Below are positions 7,532 to 16,111 of a stretch of DNA of 57,943 nucleotides, in pieces. The translations under genes were made by a program, and so were the position numbers. The notes beneath the pieces are model-generated. The model searched no databases and was not told where the DNA came from. It saw nothing but the letters and a program-made list of their open reading frames with translations. This stretch comes from Bacillus methanolicus (lineage in GTDB: Bacteria; Bacillota; Bacilli; Bacillales; Cytobacillaceae). Every line of letters begins with the position of its first letter. Position 1 is the stretch's first letter. The stretch is taken from positions 1 to 57,943 of the forward strand of contig NZ_VTQX01000021.1 of assembly GCF_008764295.1 (NCBI RefSeq). Reading direction: 5' to 3'.

Positions 7532-8884
7532 GTGAAGGAATTTGACTTAGTCGTTATCGGTGCAGGCCCAGGTGGCTACGTCTCTGCTATCAAAGCTGCT
7601 CAGCTTGGTCAAAGTGTTGCAGTAGTCGAACGAGAACAAATCGGCGGCGCTTGTTTAAACGTTGGCTGTATCCCATCAAAGACCTACTTGAAGCACGCAG
7701 AGTGGTTGTTATCGATAAAAGAAGCCAATCAATTTGGTATTGAAAGTTCAGTAGAGTCGATCGATTTTTCAAAACTTGTAAAACGAAAAGACAAGGTTGT
7801 AAGCACACTGAAGGGAGGAATCAATCATTTATTTAAACGAAATGAAATCGCTTACTTCACAGGTGAAGCAAGTATTACAGGAAAAACGGTGACCGTTAAT
7901 AATGAGAACTTAAAAGCTAAAAATATTTTATTAGCTACTGGGAGTAGCCCATTCGTGCCACCGATAGTAGGTATGGAAGAGGTTGATTATTTAACTACAA
8001 ATACTTTTTTTGAGCTCAGTAAGCTACCGAAACAGCTTGTCATTATTGGTGGCGGTGTCATTGCGGTAGAACTTGCCTTTGCAATGGCCCCCCTTCATGT
8101 AAGTGTGACGATATTAGAGGTTGCTAAGGACATTTTATTAACAGAGGATCCAGAGGTTAGAGCAATTCTTAAAAAGAAGCTGAAACAATTAGGGATAGTT
8201 GTGGAAACAGATGTGAATATTCGAAGGGTTACAAAGAATTCGGTAGAGCTTCAGTCTGGTGAAACTATACCATTTGAAAAGCTGCTTCTTGCGACAGGTC
8301 GAAAGGCAAACCTAGCGTTACCGCGAGAGATGGGACTAGCGCTTGATGAGACAGGACAATTCGTGAAAGTAAATAAACATTATGAGACATCACAAAAAGG
8401 CATTTACGCAATTGGTGATATGATCGGCGGCTATATGCTTGCTCATGCAGCAAGTGCAGAAGGATTAAAAGCAGTAGCGCATATGACGGGGACTCCGCAG
8501 GAACCACTGAACCAAGCAAACATTCCTCGATGTATTTACACCAATCCAGAGGTCGCAAGCTTTGGTCTTAGTGAAGCAGAAGCCAAACGGAACGGCTATG
8601 ATGTCAAAGTCAGCAAGCTGCCTTATAGCATGATGGGGAAAGCGATTGCAACAAATGAAACCGATGGCTTTGTCAAAATCATTTCTGAGAAAAAATACAA
8701 TGAAATACTTGGTGCGGTGATTGTTGGCAGTCATGCAACAGAAACAATCCACACGCTTCTTGCCGTTAAGCAATCGGAGGGCCGCGTCGACGAACTGGCA
8801 AATCTGACATTTGCCCACCCTACTTTGTCTGAATTAACTGGAGAGGTGACTAATAGTCTCATTTCAAGAGCTATTCACGGCTGA
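7532..8884 (+). CDS. acoL: AcoL, dihydrolipoamide dehydrogenase (E3) of acetoin dehydrogenase
   Basis: A flavoprotein of 450 residues that re-oxidises dihydrolipoamide of the acetoin dehydrogenase complex with NAD+. It shows the FAD motif VIGAGPGGYVSA at the N-terminus, the redox disulfide GGACLNVGCIPSK near 37-49, the NAD motif IIGGGVIAVE near 170, GDM near 293 and the C-terminal FAHPTLSE with the catalytic His. The frame opens at an ATG at 7517, but GGAGGGG at 7519-7525 lies inside that start. The GTG at 7532 is therefore preferred, with a TTG at 7529 as alternative. It is first in the sigma-54 operon rather than last as in B. subtilis. Confidence 0.93.
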   Translation: MKEFDLVVIGAGPGGYVSAIKAAQLGQSVAVVEREQIGGACLNVGCIPSKTYLKHAEWLLSIKEANQFGIESSVESIDFSKLVKRKDKVVSTLKGGINHLFKRNEIAYFTGEASITGKTVTVNNENLKAKNILLATGSSPFVPPIVGMEEVDYLTTNTFFELSKLPKQLVIIGGGVIAVELAFAMAPLHVSVTILEVAKDILLTEDPEVRAILKKKLKQLGIVVETDVNIRRVTKNSVELQSGETIPFEKLLLATGRKANLALPREMGLALDETGQFVKVNKHYETSQKGIYAIGDMIGGYMLAHAASAEGLKAVAHMTGTPQEPLNQANIPRCIYTNPEVASFGLSEAEAKRNGYDVKVSKLPYSMMGKAIATNETDGFVKIISEKKYNEILGAVIVGSHATETIHTLLAVKQSEGRVDELANLTFAHPTLSELTGEVTNSLISRAIHG

Positions 8885-8885
8885 T

Positions 8886-9017
8886 AAAAGAGCCTGAGGT
8901 AATATGTCAAACACCAAGTGACTCGTTTTATAGTTTTAAAGGAATAAAATTTAGAAATTCCTGTAATTCGAATAAGATTTTTTGGTGTGTTGGCTGTGCA
9001 CATTCATGCTCTTTTTT
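8886..9017 (+). promoter_or_regulatory. Predicted structured RNA ending in a T run between acoL and acoA
   Basis: The 240-base gap holds nested complementary arms: AAAAGAGC (8886-8893) with GCTCTTTT (9008-9015), GTCAAACACCAA (8906-8917) with TTGGTGTGTTGGC (8982-8994, one bulge), and AGGAAT (8940-8945) with ATTCCT (8957-8962). The outer 3' arm runs into six T residues (9012-9017). The shape is that of a large attenuator or an oversized terminator inside the operon. I do not recognise it as a known riboswitch; the fold was read by eye. Confidence 0.45.
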
Positions 9018-9124
9018 AAGCGTGTATATTTGAAGATGGTATTGTGGCTTTTAGGGCAACAATTGGAAGAAGTTTGGACCCGATATACTTAGGCCTTAAA
9101 CATATTATACGAGGAGGATTTAAC

Positions 9125-10093
9125 ATGTCAAAATTAGATAAGAAAAATGCCGCCTGGATTTATGAAAAAATGAATGATATTCGTAACTTTGAGGACGAGG
9201 TACATCGTATTTTTACGAGCGGTGAAATTCCTGGATTCGTCCATTTATATGCAGGTGAAGAAGCTGTTGCGACAGGTGTTTGCGCGCATTTAACAGATGC
9301 GGATTATATTACAAGTACGCATCGCGGGCATGGGCACTGTATTGCAAAGGGATGCGATCTTAATGGGATGATGGCTGAAATTTTCGGTAAGGAAACAGGT
9401 CTATGCAAAGGAAAGGGTGGCTCCATGCACATCGCTGATATTGATAAAGGAATGCTCGGTGCCAATGGTATGGTTGGTGGTGGTTTTCCGATAGCAGTCG
9501 GGGCAGGTCTTCGCAACAAATATTTGAAAACAGATAACGTTGTTGTATGTTTCTTTGGAGATGGTGCTGCCAACGAAGGTACATTCCACGAAGGTATTAA
9601 CTTAGCGGCGATTTGGAAGCTTCCTGTCATTTTTGTTTGTGAGAATAATTTATTTGCGGAAGCAACTCCGCAAAGTTATTCATCAGCTTCTAAAACGATC
9701 GCACAGCGCGGTATAGCGTACGATATTCCAGGCGTTTCAGTGGATGGCATGGATTTAAAGGAGGTTTATAAAACAGCCGGTGAAGCTATTGACCGTGCAC
9801 GAAAAGGTGATGGTCCAACGATTATTGAATGCTTAACTTACCGCAAATACGGTCATTTCGAAGGGGACGAGCAAAAATATAAAGCGAAAGAAGGACTGGA
9901 AAAAGAGCGGGCGGATTTAGATTGTATTCAGTTATTCCGTGAAGAGGCCATCGCCTCAAAGCTTTTAACAAAGGAACAGGCTGATGGAATTGAAGCAAAT
10001 TCGGTAAAGGCTATTGCAAAAGCGATTCAATTTGCGCAGGAAAGTCCAATTCCACGACCAGAGGCTTTATACGAAGATGTTTATGCAGACTAA
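9125..10093 (+). CDS. acoA: AcoA, acetoin dehydrogenase E1 alpha subunit
   Basis: A 322-residue thiamine-diphosphate-dependent E1 alpha subunit. With AcoB it cleaves acetoin and passes the acetyl group to lipoyl-AcoC, releasing acetaldehyde. The ThDP motif runs from GDGAANEG near 145 to ENN near 175, and HRGHGHCIAKG and KGKGGSMH are typical of this E1 class. The frame is open upstream to 9044, but AGGAGG at 9111-9116 and homology place the start at the ATG at 9125. It follows the structured segment at 8886 and is 18 bp from acoB. Confidence 0.94.
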   Translation: MSKLDKKNAAWIYEKMNDIRNFEDEVHRIFTSGEIPGFVHLYAGEEAVATGVCAHLTDADYITSTHRGHGHCIAKGCDLNGMMAEIFGKETGLCKGKGGSMHIADIDKGMLGANGMVGGGFPIAVGAGLRNKYLKTDNVVVCFFGDGAANEGTFHEGINLAAIWKLPVIFVCENNLFAEATPQSYSSASKTIAQRGIAYDIPGVSVDGMDLKEVYKTAGEAIDRARKGDGPTIIECLTYRKYGHFEGDEQKYKAKEGLEKERADLDCIQLFREEAIASKLLTKEQADGIEANSVKAIAKAIQFAQESPIPRPEALYEDVYAD

Positions 10094-10111
10094 TAAAAGG
10101 AGTGAAGGAGA

Positions 10112-11140
10112 ATGACAAGGAAAATTACATTTATGAAGGCAATCAATGAGGCAATGGATCAATCAATGGAGCGCGATGAGCGTGTTATTTTACTCGGTGA
10201 GGACATTGCAGGCGGTGCAACAATTGAACATTTAGGCAATGAAGGAGCTTGGGGTGGTGTATTTGGCGTCACAAAGGGCTTAGTTGAAAAGTATGGACGT
10301 GAGCGCGTCATTGATACACCAATTTCTGAAATGGGTTATATGGGGGCTGCTGTAGGTGCGGCGGCCACTGGACTGCGCCCTGTACCAGAATTAATGTTTA
10401 ATGACTTCATCGGCTTTTGCTTTGATACATTACTCGCGCAAGGTTCGAAAATGCGCTATATGTTTGGCGGTAAAGCAAGAATTCCACTGACCGTGCGTAC
10501 GTGTCATGGTGCAGGCGCTTCGGCAGCTGCACAACATTCCGGCTCCTACTACGGATTGCTTGGCTCAATTCCTGGTATTAAGGTCGTTGTGCCATCGAAT
10601 GCATATGACGCAAAAGGTCTTCTAAATGCAGCTATCGAGGATGATAACATTGTGATGTTCTTTGAAGATAAAACATTATACGGTATTAAAGAAGAGGTGC
10701 CAGAAGAATATTATACTGTGGAAATCGGTAAAGCAAAGGTGAAGAAGACAGGCACTGACTTAACGATTGTTACAATAGGTAAGATGCTTTATGTGGCGCT
10801 TGAAGTTGCTGAAAAATTAGAAACAGATGGTGTAAACGTTGAAGTCATTGACCTTGTAACAGTGGCTCCTTGGGATCAGGAGACGATTATAAATTCTGTG
10901 AAGAAAACGGGCCGACTCATCATTATTGATGAAGCGAACCCGCATAATAACACGGCAACAGATATTTCATCAGTCGTGGCAGATAAAGGATTCGATTATT
11001 TAGATGGACCAATTAAATGTATTTGCGCTCCGAATACACCAGTGCCATTCGCCTCAAACTTAGAGAAGCTGTACATTCCAAATGCCGATAAAGTATTCGA
11101 TCTAGCGCATGAGCTAATTGCTGACTTAAAAAAATCATAA
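10112..11140 (+). CDS. acoB: AcoB, acetoin dehydrogenase E1 beta subunit
   Basis: A 342-residue E1 beta subunit, partner of AcoA in the heterotetrameric E1. It contains the transketolase pyrimidine-type region (LLGEDIAGG, DTPISEMGYMGAAVGAA) and the C-terminal transketolase domain (TDLTIVTIGKM, EVIDLVTVAPWD). The length is normal. AAGGAGTGAAGGAG precedes the ATG. It is coupled closely to acoA and to acoC, consistent with one transcript from the sigma-54 promoter. Confidence 0.94.
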   Translation: MTRKITFMKAINEAMDQSMERDERVILLGEDIAGGATIEHLGNEGAWGGVFGVTKGLVEKYGRERVIDTPISEMGYMGAAVGAAATGLRPVPELMFNDFIGFCFDTLLAQGSKMRYMFGGKARIPLTVRTCHGAGASAAAQHSGSYYGLLGSIPGIKVVVPSNAYDAKGLLNAAIEDDNIVMFFEDKTLYGIKEEVPEEYYTVEIGKAKVKKTGTDLTIVTIGKMLYVALEVAEKLETDGVNVEVIDLVTVAPWDQETIINSVKKTGRLIIIDEANPHNNTATDISSVVADKGFDYLDGPIKCICAPNTPVPFASNLEKLYIPNADKVFDLAHELIADLKKS

Positions 11141-11153
11141 GGTGGTGATGATA

Positions 11154-12359
11154 GTGGCAACAAACATTATAATGCCGAAACTTGGTTTAACGATGACGGA
11201 AGGAACCGTCGAATCATGGTATAAAAAAGAAGGCGATGCCGTAAAAAAGGGTGACATTGTTTGTACAATTAGCTCTGAAAAACTAACGCATGATGTTGAG
11301 GCTCCCGAAGATGGCATCCTGCTAAAAATTTTTGTAGAGGAAATGGGACAAATCTCTTGTAAAGAGCCAATTGGATACATTGGTGAACTGGGTGAGAAGG
11401 TAGTGGAAGCATCTGGTTCTGCCAAAAAAACCGCACCTACTGAAGAACAGGTCCAGCTAGAAGCACAAGTGCACGCATCTTTTCCCCCTAGACATAAAGA
11501 AGTTGAACGTTTCTTTATTACGCCAATTGCGCGTAAAATTGCCGCTGAGCGAGGCATTGATTATTCAGAAATCACCGGTACTGGCGGTAATGGCCGTATT
11601 ACGCGTCGTGATGTTGAAAACTTCGTGCCTTCTATAAAAGCTGCTTCTGTCACAGTTAATAATGCTAATGCTGGTGAAGGTTTATCTGGCATGCGTAAAG
11701 TCATTGCGAAACGTATGCATAATAGTTTGCAGCAAACGGCGCAAGTAACATTGCACCGTAAAGCCAATGTTTCACCGCTGATGACATTTCGTACAGATAT
11801 GAAGACGAAGCTTGGCGATAGTTTATCGGGTAGTCAACTAAGCATCAACACACTTCTTGCTCGTGCCGTCGTTCTTGCATTAAAAGATTTTCCAGATATG
11901 AATGCCTCCTATGCCAATGGCGAGCATGTTGTTCATGAAAATATTCATATCGGTATGGCCGTTGCAATTGATGAAGGCTTAATCGTTCCTGTCGTGAAGG
12001 ATGCAGCGAACAAAACATTAACGAAACTTGCAGAAAATATAACAAACATAACAAGCGGTGCACGAAGCAATACGCTGAGCAGCGATTTACTAACGGGTTC
12101 TACCTTTACGATTTCAAACTTAGGATATGCAGGAATCGAATACTTTACACCCATTTTAAATACGCCGGAAATCGGTATTTTAGGTGTTGGTGCCATCGCT
12201 CACAGACTTGTCTTTAGTGACAATAAGGAAATCGTTGAGCAGCAAGAGCTTCCACTTAGCCTAACATTCGATCATCAAGTAGTGGACGGTGCTTTAGCAG
12301 CCGAATTCTTACAATGCATCTGCAATTACTTAGAAAAACCATATTTATTACTTTTTTAA
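11154..12359 (+). CDS. acoC: AcoC, acetoin dehydrogenase E2 (dihydrolipoyl acetyltransferase)
   Basis: A 401-residue E2 core. A lipoyl domain comes first (IMPKLGLTMTEG, lipoyl-Lys in SSEKLTHD near 42), then a peripheral subunit-binding domain (TPIARKIAAERGID to GRITRRDV, about 122-157). The catalytic acetyltransferase domain ends in DHQVVDG near 372 with the active His and Asp. It transfers acetyl from lipoamide to CoA. The frame also opens at 11142, but the run AAGGTGGTGATG serves as ribosome site for the GTG at 11154, which gives the usual N-terminus. It is the last gene of the operon. Confidence 0.93.
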   Translation: MATNIIMPKLGLTMTEGTVESWYKKEGDAVKKGDIVCTISSEKLTHDVEAPEDGILLKIFVEEMGQISCKEPIGYIGELGEKVVEASGSAKKTAPTEEQVQLEAQVHASFPPRHKEVERFFITPIARKIAAERGIDYSEITGTGGNGRITRRDVENFVPSIKAASVTVNNANAGEGLSGMRKVIAKRMHNSLQQTAQVTLHRKANVSPLMTFRTDMKTKLGDSLSGSQLSINTLLARAVVLALKDFPDMNASYANGEHVVHENIHIGMAVAIDEGLIVPVVKDAANKTLTKLAENITNITSGARSNTLSSDLLTGSTFTISNLGYAGIEYFTPILNTPEIGILGVGAIAHRLVFSDNKEIVEQQELPLSLTFDHQVVDGALAAEFLQCICNYLEKPYLLLF

Positions 12360-12504
12360 AAAATTTAAAGAAAAGAAGGTAATTAACCAAATACCTTTTC
12401 ACGAATCAACTGCCTTAACAAACCTTTTCATAACAGAGCACATGTATAAAAACTTTAGTTTAGGTCAGAAAGTATAATAATATATTCAAACGAATTTTAT
12501 CGAA

Positions 12505-12541
12505 GCCATGGGAGAGCTGGAATCAGCTCTGTCATGGTTTT
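12505..12541 (+). terminator. Probable terminator of the aco operon
   Basis: GCCATGGGAGAGCTG pairs with CAGCTCTGTCATGG around a short loop, then TTTTCT. It lies 145 bases after acoC. The remaining gap 12360-12916 shows no gene that I can support, only a weak short hairpin near 12375-12400. Confidence 0.6.
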
Positions 12542-12916
12542 CTACTTGAAAGTAACCAATGTCTTGCCCTTTCAGATATGAGTAATTTTCTCTCTTCATA
12601 ACCTCTCTAATATATAAGGACGTAGATCCCATTTAGAGGGTTTTATTTAATTGAGCAATGTCGGTTTCGTTAATATTTGAATTGATGGAGATTTTGAAAA
12701 AATGAAGATAATATCATTCACAAATCGTGAAGAAATCATGTCCAAATTTTTTATCTGCATTATCAATACTGTGCTTCAAAGTTTATCTGTTAATTATGGT
12801 AAAAAGAGATAACCTTCAATGTACATAAAAATGTAGTCGATCATTCATTCTATAACAGAGAGAATTGATTTTCTCTCAATGAGGTTCTTCTTTTCCCATT
12901 TTAAGGAGGAAGATTT

Positions 12917-13258
12917 ATGAATACAAAGCAGTTGAACAAGTTTTTTTCAAGAATGGGTGAGAAAAATATCATTCGATCATTCGTTAAACCAAGAAGCAGA
13001 AATAAAAGTGGTTGGCTTTTTTTAGCCCTTAGTGGAGTCGCCGCCGTTGCAACCGTAATGTTTCGTAGAAACAATACAGAAATGAACGGGAATAAGGTAG
13101 AGCCTTTTAAACAAGGCAAGAAAGAAATGTCATTCCCACCGCTGAAACAAATGTTGACAGCGGAGTTTGCTGAAGAGTTCTTTAAGAAAAACAACAAGTC
13201 GTCAACAGCGAATTCTTACTCCGAGACAAAAGAGAATAATCAGCAAAACGATAGCTAA
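12917..13258 (+). CDS. Small single-pass membrane protein, unknown
   Basis: A 113-residue protein with a basic N-terminus (MNTKQLNKFFSRMGEKN), one transmembrane segment at about residues 35-51 (WLFLALSGVAAVATVMF), then a hydrophilic tail ending in an Asn/Ser/Gln-rich stretch. The positive N-terminal side suggests N-in topology. TAAGGAGGAAG precedes the ATG. I do not recognise the family. It is 61 bp upstream of a lipoprotein gene and may share its transcript. Confidence 0.7.
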   Translation: MNTKQLNKFFSRMGEKNIIRSFVKPRSRNKSGWLFLALSGVAAVATVMFRRNNTEMNGNKVEPFKQGKKEMSFPPLKQMLTAEFAEEFFKKNNKSSTANSYSETKENNQQNDS

Positions 13259-13319
13259 TACCGATTACTTTTGCGTTGGTTAAGAGGGTTAATTCAATAT
13301 AACGGGAGGATTCTATTAC

Positions 13320-13709
13320 ATGAAAAAAAAGCTTCTTTTAACAGCGATCTCGGCTACTTTATCTATGGGTATTCTTGGTGCTTGTGGAGTGAATAACAAC
13401 AGAATGAATGATGATGATGGTGTAAACTATAGCCCAGTAAGATATGATCGACAAGATGATACAGGTGTATTTGATGGGAATCGCCGAAATAATGGGGTTG
13501 AACCGGTACGATTCCGTTCAAATGACAATAATCGCGGGATATTCAATGATGTAAATAACCGGACAAACAACGGCGTGTTTGATACAAATCATAATTTAAA
13601 CACAGATTTAATTGATAATAATCGTGGCGCCAATGGAATTGACCCTGGCACGAACGGGAGAAGAAATGTCAATGCACCCACAGGTACAATGAGAGGTGGC
13701 AGCCGTTAA
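13320..13709 (+). CDS. Asn-rich secreted lipoprotein
   Basis: A 129-residue protein with a type II signal peptide: MKKK, a hydrophobic core, and the lipobox LGAC with the lipidated Cys at 22. The mature part is low-complexity and rich in Asn, Asp, Arg and Gly, with repeated NNRG and NNGVFD units. It should be anchored on the outer face of the membrane, or a spore membrane if expressed during sporulation. The ACGV N-terminus and composition echo the lipoprotein at 33064, but without a CAP domain. Its function is unknown. GGGAGG lies upstream and a clear terminator downstream. Confidence 0.75.
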   Translation: MKKKLLLTAISATLSMGILGACGVNNNRMNDDDGVNYSPVRYDRQDDTGVFDGNRRNNGVEPVRFRSNDNNRGIFNDVNNRTNNGVFDTNHNLNTDLIDNNRGANGIDPGTNGRRNVNAPTGTMRGGSR

Positions 13710-13730
13710 TTGAAAAAATGAGAATAGGTG

Positions 13731-13763
13731 AAAAGGACATCAATATTTGTTGATGTCCTTTTT
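13731..13763 (+). terminator. Intrinsic terminator after the lipoprotein gene
   Basis: AAAAGGACATCAATA with TTGATGTCCTTTTT forms a near-perfect hairpin ending in T residues. Confidence 0.85.
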
Positions 13764-13946
13764 GCTGCTTTTAAATACGTTTTAATTGTAATTAAAGATT
13801 ATTGCATTTATAATTCAAATATAAAATTATATATAATAACATATTTAAATTAAAAAGTGTTGAATTTGAACATTTATTCACATGATTGTAATAATTTATG
13901 TGACGATGAATGAAAATTTATATTATACATGGGGAGGGAAAATGGT

Positions 13947-14168
13947 GTGATTAGAATGGTTGCTGCTGGTGTCGGGGGTTTTGTACTCGTATTTATTGAA
14001 TCATATATTGTGTTGCTCTTAAAAGGTTATCATTCAATTGAATTTGGAGGAATCGCTCCGTTTATAAGTGTGTGGGCAATGAATTTTTTCTTGCTTTTTT
14101 CCATTTTTACTCATATCAAATTGTGGCTAGAAGAAAGAGAGGCAACACGAGAGGAAACGATAAATTAG
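13947..14168 (+). CDS. Two-pass membrane protein, unknown
   Basis: About 73 residues with two hydrophobic segments (VAAGVGGFVLVFIESYIVLLL and ISVWAMNFFLLFSIFTHI) and a charged tail (EEREATREETIN). The frame opens at an ATG at 13929, but GGGGAGGG lies inside that start and favours the GTG at 13947. I do not recognise the family. It is cut off from the next genes by the IS element that begins 40 bases later. Confidence 0.6.
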   Translation: MIRMVAAGVGGFVLVFIESYIVLLLKGYHSIEFGGIAPFISVWAMNFFLLFSIFTHIKLWLEEREATREETIN

Positions 14169-14252
14169 TTCTTTATCATAAAAGAAGCTGTGTCAACCGA
14201 TGTGAACTGAGCCCTCTTAAGCAGACAGTTTAATAAAAAGAGTTGCTGCGAT

Positions 14253-15192
14253 CTATGCAGCGATGAGATGACTTCGGTAAGTTGCCGGAGTCATCTTTTT
14301 TAAGTTCCATTGCTTTCTGGTTGTTATAGTGTTCCATATAATCATCAATCATGTACTTCAATTCTTCTATGTTACTCGTCACCTTGTAATTACTTCATCT
14401 TTTAAATGGCCAAAGAATAATTCCATGGGGGCATTATCTAGACAGTTTCCTCGACGTGACATGGATTGGAGGAGTCCTAGTTTTTTGACGCGCTTTTGAT
14501 ATTCAGGGTGCGTATAATGGACACCTTGATCGGAGTGAATCATTGCTTCCGGGTGAATATTTCCATCTAATGCTTCCTCTAGCTTTGCCAGTGTTCTGTA
14601 GACAATACTCAAACTAAACTACTGGAGAGTTCATAAGCAATTATTTCTCTTGTAGCGACATCTTTTACACAAGATAAATAAGCTGTTTGTCCGCCTTGGA
14701 ATTGTAGGTACGTAATATCGGTTAAGAATACTTTTCCAGGCTCGTCCTGTTTAAATTCTCGGTTCAGATGGTTAGGCACCGTGCGATGTGCTTCGGTAGC
14801 TTTGGCGATCTTTCGATAAGGATTCGCTTGCCTTACTTTCGCAAAGAAGTTAACTTTACGCATTAATCGAAGAATCTTCTATGATTCATGGGCTTATCCA
14901 GTAATTCTACTAATGCCATGTATAAGCCACGATAGCCGATTTTTCCTTTCGCCTCATCATAAATTGATTTCAGTAAGAGGTAGTCTTGATAATCTCGTTC
15001 TTCACGAATCACTTGCTTTTCAGTATGATGAAGCCATTTATAGTAACCACTTCGACTGACACCTGTTAACTCACATAAATAACTCGTCATATTCTTTAGT
15101 TGATAAAGACGAATCACTTCATTGATGACTTGGTACTTCTCTTTGGGTGTTAGAATCGTCTCTTCTTCGCCTGCCTTTCGAGTGCTTCGAGC
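14253..15192 (-). pseudogene. orfB transposase (IS3 family DDE), frameshifted
   Basis: The IS3-type catalytic ORF is split over at least three frames: residues from 15192 to about 14863 (RLYQLKNMTSYLCELTGVS), 14863-14609 (with the first DDE Asp in VFLTDITYLQ) and 14612-14379 (second Asp in HSDQGVHYT, Glu in NAPMELFFGHL). The tail from 14379 to the stop at 14253 needs further shifts (EELKYMIDDYMEHYNN, then SHLIAA). All three catalytic residues remain, but the frame is lost at several points, so this is a true decayed gene and not one sequencing error. The IS150-type -1 slippery heptamer AAAAAAG lies at 15192-15198. Confidence 0.85.
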
Positions 15193-15578
15193 TTTTTTAG
15201 TAGTTCTAATTCAGCTTCTAAATATTTAATCCGTGCTTCTGCTTTTTCTAGCTTTTTCTCGGCTGAAAGATTTTGAGAAGTGGGGCGTCCTGTACTGGCT
15301 TTCCCTCTACGTTCCTCTAAAAAACTTGCTTCTCCATATGTTTTATATGTAGATCTCCAGCGACTCAGTGCACTTTGTGCTTTCTTGAGTCCAATCATCT
15401 CTAAATCAAAGCCAGCTTCAATAAAAATCTGTACGGGCCCTTTACCCGCTAGATTTTCTTTCACCGCTTTAATTTTAAATTCGGATGTATATTGAATTGC
15501 ACGATCAGATACAGAAGCGACATTTGGATTCGTTTCTAGTAGTTTACGTTGGTGTTCATTGAATATCATTTTACTCAT
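15150..15578 (-). CDS. orfA of IS3-family element (helix-turn-helix)
   Basis: A 142-residue protein starting MSKMIFNEHQRKLLE. A helix-turn-helix region (SDRAIQYTSEFKIKAV to SALSRWRSTY) is followed by a leucine-rich coiled coil (EKKLEKAEARIKYLEAELELL) typical of IS3 orfA. The frame is open to 15656, but GGGAGAAATTAGG supports the ATG at 15578. In intact elements a -1 slip at AAAAAAG joins this to orfB; here the fusion would soon hit the frameshifts. It may still act as a binding protein on the IS ends. Confidence 0.8.
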   Translation of the reverse strand: MSKMIFNEHQRKLLETNPNVASVSDRAIQYTSEFKIKAVKENLAGKGPVQIFIEAGFDLEMIGLKKAQSALSRWRSTYKTYGEASFLEERRGKASTGRPTSQNLSAEKKLEKAEARIKYLEAELELLKKLEALERQAKKRRF

Positions 15579-15686
15579 CCTAATTTCTCCCGTTCTTACT
15601 TCATAACTTTTAGTATAACGGGGTTTTAAGTTAGAAAAAACCCCGAATAGGTCCACTTTTTTTAAGTGTCTACTATTCGGGGTTCA

Positions 15687-16111
15687 ATTCAATGTTTGAT
15701 ATCAGCTTTTTCTTTTATGTTTTTTTGTATTTTATTTAGATGAAAGGGGAGTTTTTTCTTTATTTTTGTTTTCCCACTTCTTCAAATTATGCACCACGCC
15801 AAAAGACGGTTCTTTTATGAAAAGCGATGGAATCGGCTATTTATGTTGCTTTGCCTCAGTACTTGCTTCACATCATTATTGCTTTTCTAAATTGACACTC
15901 GATTTAGATATGTTCTCCGTATCAGAACTTTAATATCCATTGTTAGAAATAGTGACCGCTTAAGGGAAATCAACCAATATGATAGAGGGTATTAAAAAGG
16001 CTAAGTTTTTGACCACGTTCTTTTTTATGTTTATTGCCAATTTTTCACAAGCCCATACGGTCATATTCCTTGTCGCATATGATGTTGCGAAAAGACAAGG
16101 AGGGAATGGAT
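15687..16111. other. Intergenic region with no supported gene
   Basis: An AT-rich stretch between the IS element and the DUF1906 gene. Short open frames here have no ribosome site, and I find no clear promoter or terminator. The ribosome site AAGGAGGG at 16097-16104 belongs to the next gene. Confidence 0.5.

Larger units (their letters stand above)
14208..15686 (-). mobile_element. Degenerate IS3-family (IS150-like) insertion sequence
   Basis: Two 23-bp imperfect terminal inverted repeats (14208-14230 and 15664-15686; about 16 of 23 positions match, outer TGA/TCA and inner AGACAnTT conserved) bound a 1.48-kb element. It carries IS3-type orfA and orfB on the minus strand. orfA is intact, orfB is broken. 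The right end contains a hairpin of ACCCCGAATAG and CTATTCGGGGT that would block read-in transcription. I see no convincing target duplication. The element should no longer move by itself. Confidence 0.85.

Noticed and set aside
9018..9124. A second sigma-54 or sigma-A promoter directly before acoA
   Set aside because: No GG/GC pair with 10-base spacing and no acceptable -35/-10 pair; expression from the acoL promoter is simpler.
12375..12400. Weak hairpin just after acoC as operon terminator
   Set aside because: The stem is short with a bulge; the element at 12505 is much stronger.
12702..12812. 36-codon plus-strand frame in the acoC downstream gap
   Set aside because: The nearest purine-rich site is about 12 bases from the ATG and there is no recognisable pattern.
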